NCBI GenBank assembly: GCA_900708905.1 | Contig: CAADRB010000069.1 | Coordinates: forward strand, 393,907 to 457,906 | Direction of reading: 5' to 3' | Origin: Hymenolepis diminuta | Lineage: Eukaryota; Platyhelminthes; Cestoda; Cyclophyllidea; Hymenolepididae | Length of the DNA: 64,000 bases | Part shown: positions 1 to 12,867 of the stretch, one piece after another | How positions within the stretch are numbered: position 1 is the stretch's first letter | Layout: each line of letters opens with the position of its first letter | Translations under genes and position numbers: made by a program | Notes under the pieces: model-generated | Seen by the model: only the letters and a program-made list of their open reading frames with translations | Told to the model about the DNA's origin: nothing | The model's database searches: none

Positions 1-346
1 GTGATTGTATTCATAATTAAGCAGATTATTGGTTTTTGAATTTAGATTAATTATGGAAGCTTGAATTCTGTCGCCATAAGCACCAGGATTTCGACAATAG
101 GTATTGCAGTTTTTAAATGGTTTCTTGGTGTTGGTAATTATTTTCCGCTGAATGTTTTGATGACTAATTTTTAGAAAATAAAAGTGCTTGATTTAACTTG
201 CGCTTACCAATACTACTAAATTGTGGTGGTTGTCAAGCCAACTTAAATGGAAACAAAGCGGACACCCGCCTAGTTAAGAAAAATCAATTTTGGAATTGCT
301 TAGGAATGACTTGTATTTATTTTTTTTTTGTTTCTTTTTCATTTAG

Positions 347-1410
347 AAATGCCTCGTTTGCCGAGTGAATGGGACTCCTGGTTGCGTCATAGACGTGCTG
401 ATCCACCAACGGAAGAAGAGATTGCTAGAAACGCGGCAGCCGCTGAAATGCGAGCTATTAAGGGCCGTGAGTTTGAGGTGAGTATCCTCTGTCTTCACTG
501 TTTCTATTCCTTCGTCAGATGGGATTAGTTCCATAAATGATCTGTTTCAAGGATGCCATATGTTCGCGTTGTATTTTTTCTACTCGCTACTTCATTATTG
601 GGAAAAATTATACTTGAATTTAAGTTTGGAAATTTGGTAACCTTCACAGCATTTAGTTTGGTAATCTCAGATCTTTCATCTTCATCGCCATTACAAAATC
701 CACTTTCTCTTCGCACTCATTCCACTTTAGGTCTTTCAGTTCCTTTATACTTCTAAAGATGTGTGGTCTACTGGTGAGGTTTTGTTCGCTGCGTTATTCC
801 TAATGGGTATCGATTTCCAATCAGTATTGATTTATCTCACGCCTGTCGCTATATAAACAGCAAATTACCATTCGTTAAAGTACGTAAATACCTACTGACA
901 TGATCTGCTTCTCTGTAGGACACTATAACCGACCCAACCAAAACATTAGAACAAGAAGCGCATTTTCGTATTGATAGGTCAGTTCATCTTATCCGTCATT
1001 CACAACCGTAAGGTAAATAAATTCGTTTGAATAAAAGGGAATCAAGAAGTTGAAGATAGTGAATCTTACATATTTTTGGGGAAAATATTATTTTCTTATA
1101 AGTAGTACCCACGAAAGGTCTGTAACAGTTTGTCTATTCGGTCTGGTGTGTTTATAGTTCGATTTTTTGAGTACTCTATGTTTAAATTAATTTTAGGAAT
1201 AAAATTAAAATAACTTTTAGTCCTTTCTCAATTAGGAAAAATTCAGGGAGGAGCTGAGACAAAGGGCAGCGAAAGCCGGCGAAGATTCGTCCTTCAAACC
1301 GTTGTCACCATCAAAAACTTCAACACCTAAATCATCATCCCAAAACAAGGAAGACATTCCTTTTCCCCATCACCCTGGTCTAGAAGTCTCTCCAGGAGAA
1401 AACCGTTAAT
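347..1410 (+). CDS. NDUFAF2: NADH dehydrogenase complex I assembly factor NDUFAF2 (mimitin), last two exons
   Basis: Partial gene: the two 3'-terminal coding exons are 347-477 and 1236-1410, with TAA at 1408-1410; earlier exons lie left of the window. The first exon follows a poly-T/tttag acceptor and encodes PRLPSEWDSWLRHRRADPPT, which matches the conserved 'P.EW..W.R..R..PPT.EEI' block of NDUFAF2. The donor (GAG|gtgagt) and the next acceptor (attag|GAA) join in phase 0 to read ...GREFE-EKFREELRQRAAKAG, then a Ser/Lys/Pro-rich tail. In the known family this is a small mitochondrial matrix chaperone for late complex I assembly. The intron is 758 nt. An AATAAA at 1805-1810 would fit the 3' end. 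Identification is good; the missing 5' exons limit certainty. Confidence 0.8.
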
Positions 1411-1804
1411 TATTGCAATATCGTTGTGTATATTTTCAGAACGATCTGTAGTTTTCATCTTTTGCATACATGTGAACTTCATATTTATCACTGATTATTT
1501 TGACCTTCTTTGGTTATTCCTTATTTGTTCGCAGCTGCGTAAATGTGTCGTAAGATAGGTTTCTAAATATATTTAGTAAATTGTTGTCACTGCTTTGTTG
1601 CTTGCGGTGAATTTGATCTTTCACAACTGTGTACTGAACTTGAGTCAATTGTAGTTGTTAAGTACACTGTCACTAGGTCATTTATGCATACTTTAACGAG
1701 AAGAAATCATAACTTGAACGACAACACGCCTGATGTTCCGCTGGTTGATTCACTTTTCCTCCTGTTAACTACCTAGAAATGCACAGCGTCAAATGTTTTC
1801 ATTA

Positions 1805-1810
1805 AATAAA
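1805..1810 (+). promoter_or_regulatory. Candidate poly(A) signal of NDUFAF2
   Basis: AATAAA about 395 bases after the NDUFAF2 stop codon, in an AT-rich stretch. A single hexamer is weak evidence alone; position and strand fit. Confidence 0.35.
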
Positions 1811-3837
1811 TTTGCGTTTGTTTCATTATTACGTCAGCGGTAAAAATGTTCGTGTCGAAGAAATGAGTATCAAAGGGAATGCATTGCTTACTTTCGATAA
1901 TTTACTTTTATGTGAGAAGGGGAGGTGGAATTTGTAAATTTCCAATCTGAAAAATTTGATCTTTGCTTAGTTTGGGTTAATTTGGAGGCTAGTAAATTTT
2001 TCACTGCAGTTGACCATACATGTTCAAAAATTTTCGTAGTCTTAACCATTAACCATTTCTAACTTACTTGATAGGAGAAGAAAGTGCTTATATGAAAAGT
2101 TTGTAAATTGGAGCAGTTGTGTCTATTCCATCTGCACAGTTAATGAGCAGTTAGTTCATCTTATTAGCATTGGAAAGCCGATTTGAATATTTGCGGTGTA
2201 CCTAGCAAAATTCACAGGTGCTGAGTTGTCGATTGTGGTTTTTCTACACGAGGGCATAGATTACCAATCACGCCAATGCTGCAACTGTTGGCTAACTAGG
2301 TAGCTAATAATGTTCTGCTGATCTAAATTCATTTTCTTGATAAAGTGGACTGGTGCTGTGATGTGAGCTACAGATCTACTCCTTCATTCTGAGTCCGAGT
2401 AATCCGTATAATCACAGTTGACACCCCTTCTTGTATCAGTGACAGCTTATCATTTTTTTAAAAAGCAGTCGACTTTTAGATACGATTCTGGAGCCCAAGA
2501 CATGCTGATCACTCTCATCCATTTTTTTGTGCTTTTCGAATATTGTCACGGTTGATTAGTACTAGCCCTATTTTAGGTGGATACTAAAAGAAAGGTAAAT
2601 AGAAACTGGTCTTAGATACTGATTGAAAGTATTATTCTGTATTTTGGGTCCAGAGATATCGATTATATAACAAATAGGTCTGATTCAATACAAGTGTGGT
2701 AAAAATGCTAATGTCAAAGACCATAGCGACAAGCCACACAAGCAAATGATTTTGGCAAATATGATTGTATGATATGATAATATGATTCAAAATTATGTCT
2801 ATTTAAAATAACCACAGTTTGATGTCCCAGAGTGTATACATTAAAGCAACTGCAACTTTGTAACAAACATATTACATTGCCAATTTTCTTAAATTCACGA
2901 CTTTTATTAAATGAGCTGTAGTGTTGTGATAACATCACTTTTCGTACTTAATTGTGTTGAGTTTGATTACAAAAATAAGGACACGATTTTATTCTTTTCA
3001 AACTCCATTTCAACTACCATAGATACTGGTAAATTAATTAAATGGATACATAAATATGATTGACAAAATTTTCCATCACATGCATCACACCTGTTTATGA
3101 TAACCTGAAACTGAATATACCAGGTAATCCAATCAGGAATTCTAAGGCTTCATGTTAAGGAAAGTTTGATAAAATTAACCGTAGGCCCAAATACTAGTAC
3201 AGTGATATTCCTGAAAAAAATTCTTGGGAGGGTTAGTTTACAAATTAAAGTAGAAATCAGACCAATAAGATGCCTTCAATTTTACTACACCATTTCCTCA
3301 ATAATGCCAAAGGCAGCTGAAACCGACGGTAGTATTATTAATATTTTCCACAGTAATACAAATAACTTCACAATGTTTCTATTGTGGAAAGCAACTGACA
3401 TCGAATAGCAGTAAATCCAATCAATAATAAAGGAGAGGGGATCAAAACGATGGAGAGCAACGTCAACGTATCAAAGAGTCCTATTTCACTTGATTTTTGA
3501 ACTCAAGGTGTGCAATGTTTACTAAATGGTCAGTTCACGTTTCAAAATTCGAATCTCATTGTTCGTCCCCTGGATTTCAGCAAATGGTTGTTTACGATGT
3601 TCAGTGCTTTTTGAAAGAAGAGTCAGTCTTTTCATTTCGGTTCATTTTTTTCAGTGATTGAGAAGGCAGATGATTTCATAAGATATTCCGCAGCTTACAG
3701 TTTTAAACTTGTAGAGATAAGATCCCGCCAGCGTAGCGTTGATTGTATTTAATGACTAAGGTTTTGGCAACTAGCCGTAGTGAGCAATAAACCTTCTCCA
3801 CTCAATGCTTTCTTTGTTATTGGTACTTTGGACATAG

Positions 3838-3930
3838 TCTGGCCGATTATGGGGCAAATTTATACTAGAGGACTCTGCTAGAGTCTGTTTGAACTACTTA
3901 GGAGGATTACTGAGGTTTAGCATCCGCTAC
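3838..3930 (+). repeat. Dispersed repeat, copy 1 (second copy near 61,712)
   Basis: The block containing ttatactagaggactctgc followed by ggattactgaggtttag recurs at about 61712-61775 in the same order, with small insertions and deletions. Two copies nearly 58 kb apart indicate an unclassified interspersed repeat. No coding capacity or terminal structure is visible. Confidence 0.5.
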
Positions 3931-4393
3931 AAGCTCCATGAGCTGTGTTCACTCGAGGTGAACTCCTCACCAACGGTATTATTCAGTTTGCCCCAAACAT
4001 TTGCTAGAATGCATTATTTAGTGTTTTGAAAACCCAACTTGCTGATTTAATCTTATTTATTTTACGACTATGCTCAATTTTTTGCTCTGTTAAATGAATA
4101 TGAGACCTGGTTATTTACACCTCTAAATTTGAGAAAACATGTTAAAAACTTTTTTATTTTCAGCAACTTATGAAATATCGAGTTCAACAGTAAACACGTT
4201 CATAAAACATCCGCCGCTGTTTGCGCAGGAGTTTTCATTTTTGAGCTTACAGATTTTCTTTTATGAATGATCTCATGTTTCCTGAAAAATAATATGTTCA
4301 TCAAACGCCAATTGTTTTATAAAACAGTTCGTAAAAAAAACAATTTAATATAAGGTAGCGAAATTTTAAAAGTGCTACTAGAGGAACTCACAA

Positions 4394-4399
4394 TTTATT
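4394..4399 (-). promoter_or_regulatory. Candidate poly(A) signal of the NSUN7-like gene
   Basis: TTTATT on the plus strand (AATAAA on minus) lies about 255 bases past the proposed NSUN7-like stop codon. It supports ending the gene with the 4654-4875 exon. Confidence 0.4.
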
Positions 4400-4653
4400 A
4401 TTTTACTTTTCGAATTTTCAGCAGATTTGCGTCTTTCTAACGTTTGTTCTTCTGGTAGAGTAACGAGTATTTGCTGAAAGTGAATAATACTGGAAATCAA
4501 CAACAGTTTTTGCACTTTATAATAATTCGGTTGCGATTGTGATTGAACGTAACAAATGTAAGAGGCGTAGTTTAAATAAGCCATTATTAAAAAAAAGCCA
4601 AGTTAATGGGTGGGCATAAAGTCTACAAGATGTATGAAAGACTGAAAAGTGGA

Positions 4654-7600
4654 CTAAGAAGCATATACTTTACAAAGTTGAGAGTAAATGACCATCTTCC
4701 TACGTTCGTCACAGTCCTCTAAGAGATCATAGGGATTTGGTTGAACATATCTCATATCACAGACAGTGGTCTGTTCTTCCATGTTGGTCCACGCTCTGCG
4801 CCACATTAATCTGTGTACCGATATTCGTGCATTCCACCTATAATTCTTCAGGTGCTGGTCGGCACAAAACATGGCCTAACTCTTATGCAGATAAGCAGTT
4901 TCACTCATTTGCAGCTGGGATCATGACGGGCACAGATAATGCTCAAGATAATGTCTATCTTCGTTAATCGAATTGACGTGTTGGCTGGTCAATGTGTTTC
5001 TAACCATTAATTACCATTTATTCCAGTTCCTAATCCTATTTAAATTTCGTTCTTGCAAGCAAAGAAGTATCTGGCCGGAATTCTCATCCTCGGTAATTTT
5101 TGAAGACAATCATCATTGTCGCCGCTAGAACTAAAGTGGTCACCGGGGCTAGCCGACTTAGGTGATTAGAGCCTGCTCACAAAGGCATGAAAGACTGATT
5201 TTTAATCCATCCTACATGCTAATTTAAGTAATTATTTGAAGAAATATAAAGAATAATTCACCTCTTTCTTGAGACAAGCGATAAAGAATCCATTGTAATT
5301 CTTTGTAGATTTAAATTTAATGCATCCCGAAGGAGTAACGATGGGAGAGGAACTAAATGAAATATTAAGACTCTGATCAACGCCTCTAATACTCGGTATG
5401 TCAGTCGGCAAACGAAGTACAAAACCCGGGGTTGATGCCGGTGGAAGTTTGGAGGAAGGCACTGCTGATAATATCTCCCGCTGAATTGTTCTATTGGTGT
5501 ATTCCATACATTTATGCACCATTTCTTCTGTTTCTTCCGGGTCTTCTGAATGACTGATAAATATCACAGTTCTTGCTTGATTAACTAGCATTTGAGAATA
5601 TGGTAGAAATGATCTCGTCAAATCATTGTTCAATGATTCAAATGTAGATTACTTACATCTCAAAGCATGTTTTAAATAAGCTTCGTTCTCTCTTAGCAAC
5701 GCCTGACGTTTAGTCACTTTTCGGGGATCATCGTTTCTTGTCCACATATCCTTGAGGATTGACAGGTCTATAAGTAGCAAAATGTTTTTCTTGCTAAAAA
5801 ATGAAACTTAAAATATTTCCAATAATAATCTGAGAAATTTTATGCAATGGTAAAATAATAATATTAATAATGAATATGCTCAGTAGCAAATATTATCCAA
5901 ACTAGCAAACAAAAATTTTTGTTTATCACCGAATTGTAGGCAAAATTACCTTCGTTTTCAAAATCAATATAGTCTATGGGGTTGACCACTCCACTTTTCA
6001 TATCCGTTGACTCGAAGATGATATGCCGAATTCCTCTGTGGCCTTCAGCATTAGGATTCAATGATAAGAAGTCATCAGTAATAAGACGTGTAGCTGGACA
6101 GAATATTCTTTTTTAATTATACATTCTTCTATAGAAAGAAGATAAAAAATAGAGAGACCTACATTTACATCCACATTTCGCTATCAGTTTTGGATCCTCG
6201 TTCTCTTTTATTGATCTGACAATTCGAATTTTGGGTGCGGGTGATACATAGGGAAATCTATTCGTGAGCAGACTTTCTAGATGAATTCCACAAAGACTGT
6301 TTGGCTGGTTGACTAAAACCACTTCCTCCCCTGCACCAATGAAACTCATGAGACATTGCAAAACAAAGAGGTTGCTTTTGTCCTGAAATAAAATGATCAA
6401 TGAAGTTTCGAAATGAGGCATGCACAAATTTTACGTTGGCAAATTCTAGTGGGCTAAGTCATGTAGCCCAGCATGATCTTGCTATCTTGGTCATTAGAAG
6501 AAGAAATAGCAACCATTGCAACTTTATAAATCGAAAGACGGGAGTGATGCCGTCACTTAATCTTTTAAGCATGGCAAATTCGAGTGCATGATTTCTACTG
6601 CTAAGAGATGAACTTGAACAGAATGAGATTGACTTCAAAATAATACTAACCTTCGCAATTGAAAATTACACTAACTACTACTAAAATTAAAACCCTTGAA
6701 GCTAGGCTCCAACCGATTGGTCCCAAAATTTCAAGGAACGCAGTTTTTTAGGAGAAAACTGAATCTATGCAGAACTCTTGGTTTCAAGACCGAAATTCTC
6801 TAATTTGTCTTTCTTCTCCCTCGATAAGCATTGTACTGAGAGCGGCATATTCTGTATTCAAATGATATCTTAGGGACTACCTTTGTTTAACTGGAATGAA
6901 TTGAAAATATTTTACAAAAACTTTACTAGCTTAATTAGTAGGCTATTAAAAGATTCATCGCAGGGTTAAAAAGATTCTTGCAATGCTAGATTGAATTGTG
7001 ATTTAGTTGCGCACGCACAATAGCATGCGGACGTATTTATCGATCACTATGTAATTATAATTATGACGTCCCGTAGTATAGTAATGAACACCTTCCCTCA
7101 CATTATGTGTTCACTTGCATTTTTCTTACAATTTTCATCCCAAGTAAAAATCTAATCCATCATAACTTTTCTTTGTTTTCTCAGTAAAATAACTTCACAA
7201 AATTCGGCCATTAAAATCACAATTAAAATATCGAAAAATGTAATTCGCTTAAATTTGTAAAATACTGAATGCTTAACACTGCAAGCACAGATTTGCACAT
7301 TGGAAAATTTCAGTGATTGTAAGTAGGTTAATTGGGAAGCTTCAAAAAATATAATGCATAGCGTAACTACGATCGTTTTAATTATACACGAAATTGTTCA
7401 CAAATCCTTTGCAACTGCCTAGTAATAGTGTCCATTTATGAATTAAAGGTAAATAATATTAAAATTCATGCATACTGAATATGTTTTGATTAGGTCTGTA
7501 AAGAGTTTGCAGCAGATATTGCACGAATAAGGCCTTGACAACACCATAGTAATTCTCATGGAGGTTCATCTAGCTGCAGACAAGTCCAATTAGCCTCTAG

Positions 7601-10600
7601 CAGAGTTCTGTAGTCAAAAATTTCGTAGATTATATCCAGAGTAGTAGTTAGTCCAATATTTTCAGAGTGGATTCTGTTCTGCTAATCACATCTAAAAACT
7701 GCCTCATTATGTCAATTACTCTGTCATCGAGTTCACTTATGTAAATACTCTGACGTTAGGTTTCAACTCAAAATACAATTTTAATATTATTTAATTGCAG
7801 CTTTGAACTTTTAGCTAATTCCTTGAACAATCCTCTTTTCTGGTTTAGGAAAGCTCACTTGGACAATAAGAAATTGATCACGAACAATGGGAGATTCCAT
7901 AATGACAGCACGATCAGCATGATTAAAGATAAAGGCATCTGGACAGTCTTCATCATCAGCGAATTCCAAGGCAGCAGGCAAGCGTCCCCTGACACGAGTG
8001 AAATTGTTCTCCTTCAACCATGCTAGAACTATTTCAGACCTTACGAACGGAAATAAACACATATTAGATTAGATAATAAAGTCAGTGGAAGATTGCTGTC
8101 CCTAGTAAACTTTGTACTTACATTCCCAGTAGTAGGTTATACCACCCATAGAAAGGCATATTTTCGGCTTTTGATTCGGCATCGCGCCATTCTGTAGGCA
8201 GAAGGAGACGCAGAGATTTTACCTGTTCCTTGACTCTTATTCGAGCTATTGCTGCTGAAAAGTGGACGGACATTGTGACAATGGCCGCTTCCACCTCCTG
8301 TAAAAAAATACGCCGTATTAAATCTTATCTTATTTCAGTCAGGTAAAATTTAATAAGTGTGATTGTTTGCCTGCTCTTGGTAGGAACAAGATACAAATAA
8401 ATCTTAAAGGTATGAACAACCTGAGCAACAACATTAAATCAACCGGTCTTCAAGTTTTAAATATGGTGGACATAACCTCTCCATGAATCTGGAAGTCAAT
8501 CTATGAAATTTTAATGTTAGGAAATCGTAGTGATTTATGCTTCTTTCATAAACATTGAAAACCCAGTGCCTCCATAATTAAAAAAGTACAACTCCTCGTG
8601 TCATGATTTCATTGCCTGCTTTGTCTAGACCCTCTCTTCCGTTTCATACCTTACTAGACTCGTTTGTGACTTCCTTTATTAGGATATTTCCCATTATTAA
8701 AACTTTTAAGAGATTTGTTTCATAGCCATGAGCATTGATATTGGTAATATCAAACCAACGATTCGCTACGAATAGTAATGTTCGATAATACAGGAGAGAT
8801 ATTCAACTGAAAACGAAGCATACAATCTCATAAAAAGATTGATGACGCAGCAAAACATTATCTAGCTAAAAGGAGGGTTTGCAGTTCTCCACACGTAATG
8901 AACACAATGGAAAATAATTGTTAAGTAAATTTTTGTAACCTGACAAATTCAAAATTCAAATGAAGTAAGAGTATTTGACTTTCTAACTTTATTATCTACT
9001 ACAATTTCCGCCCTCTTTTTCTCTTAGAATTTAATTTTTTCCAAGGTTTAGATATTTTCCAACTATTAAAGACAATATTTCTTAAATCATGACAAGTGAT
9101 CATAATTCCCCAGATTCGAAAACGAAAATTTAATGTGACCAAGATGAATGGAAAACGGCTGAAGAAATTTCCTGCCTGAAAAGCCTTAGACGTTGGAGGA
9201 TAAATAATAGTGCGATCAGCGAATCTAGGTTTCATGGACTCGGTCTCATCCCGTGGTGGTACATCTGCGTCCAAATCTGTCGAAGTCCGCGACTGAAAAT
9301 TCCGTACTGAGTAATCATATAACGTCACTAGTACTAAGTGCTCCTCTTCACGCAATTCTGGGTATTCTCCGTAAAAGCCAACATCGTCTAGAATCTTCTC
9401 AAGTACAGTACAGTCTGCGGGATGGCAAAACATAACGCATACTGATATTAATATAGGTAGTTAATAACAAGAAAAATGGGCAAAAAGGTGGAGGCTTACA
9501 TTTCATGGTTGAGAAAGCCAAGCCATAAACCAGCTTTTTCTGTATGCTATTTGCCAAGGGAATTCTAAGAATACAGGGTTTTGCCATATTCTAAAATAAA
9601 TGATAATGGTTAAAAATTGCGAAATCTTAAGTAGCTGCAGTTATAAAAATTGGAGTCTAAGATTAATTTGGGACCCAAACGTTATTTTACTTGAATGCTA
9701 ATTTAATAATTGTAATAAAGAACAGCGATCGGTAACTAACATAGGAATAGTTTATTTTGCTTCAGCTATGACTAAATACCATACAGCTCAAACTTATTGC
9801 TGGAATCTGAACATTAAAACTTTCTCTAAACCTCAGTGGAAGTACACACTTTCGAGATTCAAGAGATGGATTCATACCATGAGCGAGGGATTCCCTGCAA
9901 CTTTGTTCTCCTCTTGTTCATTCTCTTCACCTTCTTTTTCGTCGTTGGAAGCTATTGAGAGATCGTCTCTCTTATTCTCCAACTTTTGATCATTTGACGA
10001 CAGTTTCACTTCCACCTGAACTTTCTCACTCTGTTCTTTTTCATTGTTATCGTCTTCTCTTTTGATATTATTACTCTGATTCCCTTTGTTGCGTTGTTGT
10101 CTTTGAGCCTCGGTTAGTTGCGCCAGGATGTCTGTGCGTTGTTGTTCTGCTCGGAACCACTTCAACAAACTGGCCGCGAAGCAGAAAATCTAAAATTAAA
10201 ATGAGGTTGCCGACAGGAATAAATATTTACTTGTTTGGCATCTACGAAATTAAAGCATAACATCTACGCCTCATCTGCGAGTTCTAAAAACTTAAATAAA
10301 GTATCGTTTCCAACTTAGGACGCTCTCAAGTTTCGATTACCCAACCAACTCAGCTTTGAAGACGAAATGAACGTAAAAAAGTATCAAATAAATGTAGACT
10401 TAATCCGTCCTCACGTTTGATCAAAATATCTCCCCAATTCTGAAATTGAATGAATCTAACAAATTATTGTAAATTATTGCTTATCATCTGTGCTATGAAT
10501 TAACCCATTGTAATATCTCTATTGCGTAATTACTAAATGATATTCAGATTTTATTATGCTGAAGAGCACATAACTCCTATCTGAAAGGAAATAAATTATT

Positions 10601-12867
10601 GTTTTGAAAGTGGCATGTTTAAAAACCGCCTGATAAAGTAATCTCAACAAGCAAATGAAAAGGAGAAAATTGTTAAATTCAGTTGAATTAAGAAACGTTA
10701 AGTAGATTTATGATAACGCCAATGAAGTATGATAATGAATAAACCAGATTCCATTGAAAATATCCCTAGCTGTTCGTATTATTAGCGAATTCTTTGAAGT
10801 ATTTTAGATAGCCAACGAGAAAAACACTGGGATTTCAAATCCAAAGTGTTATTTGAATTGTAAAATGTTCGCGCTGTAATAATATTAAGGCAAAACCCGT
10901 ATGTGTTTCACTGAATTGCTGGCGGTTGATAAATCGATATCCCCTCTTAATGCCATCTGTTTAGCAGTAACCTTCTTGCGAAAAAATCTGGCCAGAAGCA
11001 AAGACAGGAAGGAAAAGCAGAAACTGATTTCAGTAAGTTAAATTTAATTTCACGCAAGTGATTTTTAGTATTTAAAGTAAGTAAATAAATACATATAAGC
11101 CTCTTTTCGTATGATAATTAGATAATGGAACATACTGAATTGACGCAATTACGATTTACATGATATGCATATTCTTTATAATCGTACCCATTATAATAAT
11201 CTATTTTATTCCACTTATAAATTAATTCATTTATGTTTGTGCATTTTTTCCGTCCATTCAAGTTTTTCGTAAAAGTTAAAGCAAAATAAACTAGATACTC
11301 AAATTGTCTTGATGATCGCTATGTTTGTGAAACACTGATCTCCTTATTCCACTTCGCCGCCCTTAAAGCTGGGGGTTTACAATTAGAGAGACGGGGATTG
11401 ACTTCGATTGTTGTTTTAGCCATAACAAGCACTCCCATCAAGGACTTCCTTGGCGTCTTGATAGGGCTTCTCTTGTCATAACCCTGTGCATGTTTTATTT
11501 CTAGTTTTCATTGCTTTAATATGAGAAAACCATGAAGGTTTTCATAGCGAACCTACGTCTTCTTTATTGTGACTTGCTAGATGATTTACCAGGGGACAAA
11601 CTCTTTACAAGTCAGTCTTCTCACAGTATTAAGGATAGCTGCAAGTCTGCAGTTACCGGCCATCTTTAGTACTGTTGCGGAAATATCAAAATGTTCATGT
11701 TAGTGGCATTTGTCTAATTCTGTTATTATTTATTTATTGCAGTCCTTTTTATAGATGAAACCGCGTTAGAGTCTATTAGATATTTGATGTGCTTTGGATA
11801 ATCATGAAGTAAAATGTGAACAGTTCTAGCAAAGTGTTCACCGGACGATTGATTGTGTGTCCCCAAGAGTTAATATTATTTACGTTAATAACTCCTAAGT
11901 AGGTTTCATAGTACTTTTAAATTATATTTACCACGATATTTCGTGTTATAAATGTTGTCATTGAGAGAAAATAAATCAAAATATTGACAGTAGATATAAA
12001 CCGATTATGAGAAAGGCATCAATCCTATTTTGCCGGAAATATATCGTCATCGTTAGTAACCCAATAGAATTCGAATTCATATAAGTTAAAGATCTGATTC
12101 ATTTGCCGTAATTTAGGAGCATTATTAAATGGAAAAAATCATTGGTATTAATCCTTTGTTATCCCAGTTATCAGTTTTTCAATAATATTAAGATGTTTAA
12201 CACACATATTACGGCTTAAAAAAATAACAGTAGGAATGTATCGAAAGAAAGAAAAATCAGAAAAAAGCGAAACGTTAACCATGACCGCCTTTAGTTTAGG
12301 CAGCTGCGCCGATAGGATCGTGGTTAGTGTTAGTTGAAGCCACATAACTGTATTTAACTTTTTATTTTAAATAAGTTATCCACTTTGATTGGCTAAGGGA
12401 AAACAGTCACCCGGGGATTGACTGCTACAGGTGGGATAAAAGTGGGTTGACTAACTACAAACAAAAGCACTGTTATTTTGTAATTGGCAGTAGGCAGCCA
12501 TAATTAGTATCGAAGAACGTGTTTATGATTGGCACTTTTGATGACAGGAATTTAATTAAGGAAGAATAACTAGATATATTAATCGAATTTCCCATTTATC
12601 AATCAAACGAGAAGTGTAAATCGAAGAACAAACCTATGATAATAAAACCCCTTATAACTTTTTTAATCATGGGCTAATGTTGTCTGGGTTGGGCAAGGGA
12701 AATAACACCGATTATTCAAATTATTCATTCAAATAAGAACGCTTTATTACCTGTTGGTAGTAGGGACAAGGTAGAACGTGATGATATTGAGCAAGTTTAT
12801 TGGCTCTCTGTGCTTTCGCTGTCTGAATCTCTTCCTCGCTACTTCGGCGCGGTCTTAAGTTAATCAT
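4654..12867 (-). CDS. NSUN7: NSUN7-like RNA methyltransferase-fold protein, 11 exons, predicted catalytically dead
   Basis: Minus-strand exons in order: 12867-12751, 10189-9878, 9590-9500, 9414-9176, 8297-8122, 8039-7859, 6382-6163, 6093-5950, 5767-5653, 5613-5262 and 4875-4654. All phases join, giving 722 aa. NSUN7-type blocks are LVYGLAFSTMKYCTVLEKIL, HLVLVTLYDYSVRNFQSR, FSAAIARIRVKEQVKSLRLL, MPFYGWYNLLLGMSE, FLIVQDKSNLFVLQCLMS and GAGEEVVLVNQPN. NSUN7 belongs to the NOL1/NOP2/Sun m5C methyltransferase superfamily. Here the segment equivalent to the PC motif reads FESTDMKSG and that equivalent to the TC motif reads VIFISHSED, so both family cysteines seem absent. Residues after the proposed helix are Asn/Lys/Glu-rich. 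Exon 4 ends in a GC donor (CAG|gcagga), and the intron at 5652-5614 is only 39 nt. The last exon is the least certain: phase and poly(A) signal fit, but homology was not seen. A strong acceptor lies one base before the ATG. Confidence 0.82.
10190..12750 (-). other. First intron of the NSUN7-like gene
   Basis: About 2.56 kb of AT-rich sequence between exon 1 (donor CAACAG|gtaata) and exon 2 (acceptor ttttag|ATT). A pyrimidine-rich minus-strand tract at about 11032-10965 resembles an acceptor and makes the opposite strand look exon-like; I did not annotate it as a gene. No transposon or RNA gene was recognised. Confidence 0.5.

Larger units (their letters stand above)
1411..4393. other. Intergenic region between NDUFAF2 and the NSUN7-like gene (convergent 3' ends)
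   Basis: AT-rich sequence without a convincing exon on either strand. Short ORFs here (for example 2714-2938 minus and 3166-3408 plus) lack family motifs and have the biased composition expected of noncoding DNA. The region should contain the NDUFAF2 3' UTR at its left and the NSUN7-like 3' UTR at its right. It holds one member of a small repeat family at about 3838-3930. Confidence 0.6.

Noticed and set aside
919..977. Exon-like stretch (DTITDPTKTLEQEAHFRID) inside the NDUFAF2 intron
   Set aside because: It has acceptor- and donor-like ends, but including it breaks the phase with the 1236 exon; direct joining of 477 to 1236 is in phase and matches the family.
10965..11032. Plus-strand exon-like stretch (SNLLAKKSGQKQRQEGK)
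   Set aside because: It is the complement of a pyrimidine-rich acceptor-like tract on minus, and no upstream exon of the right phase was found.
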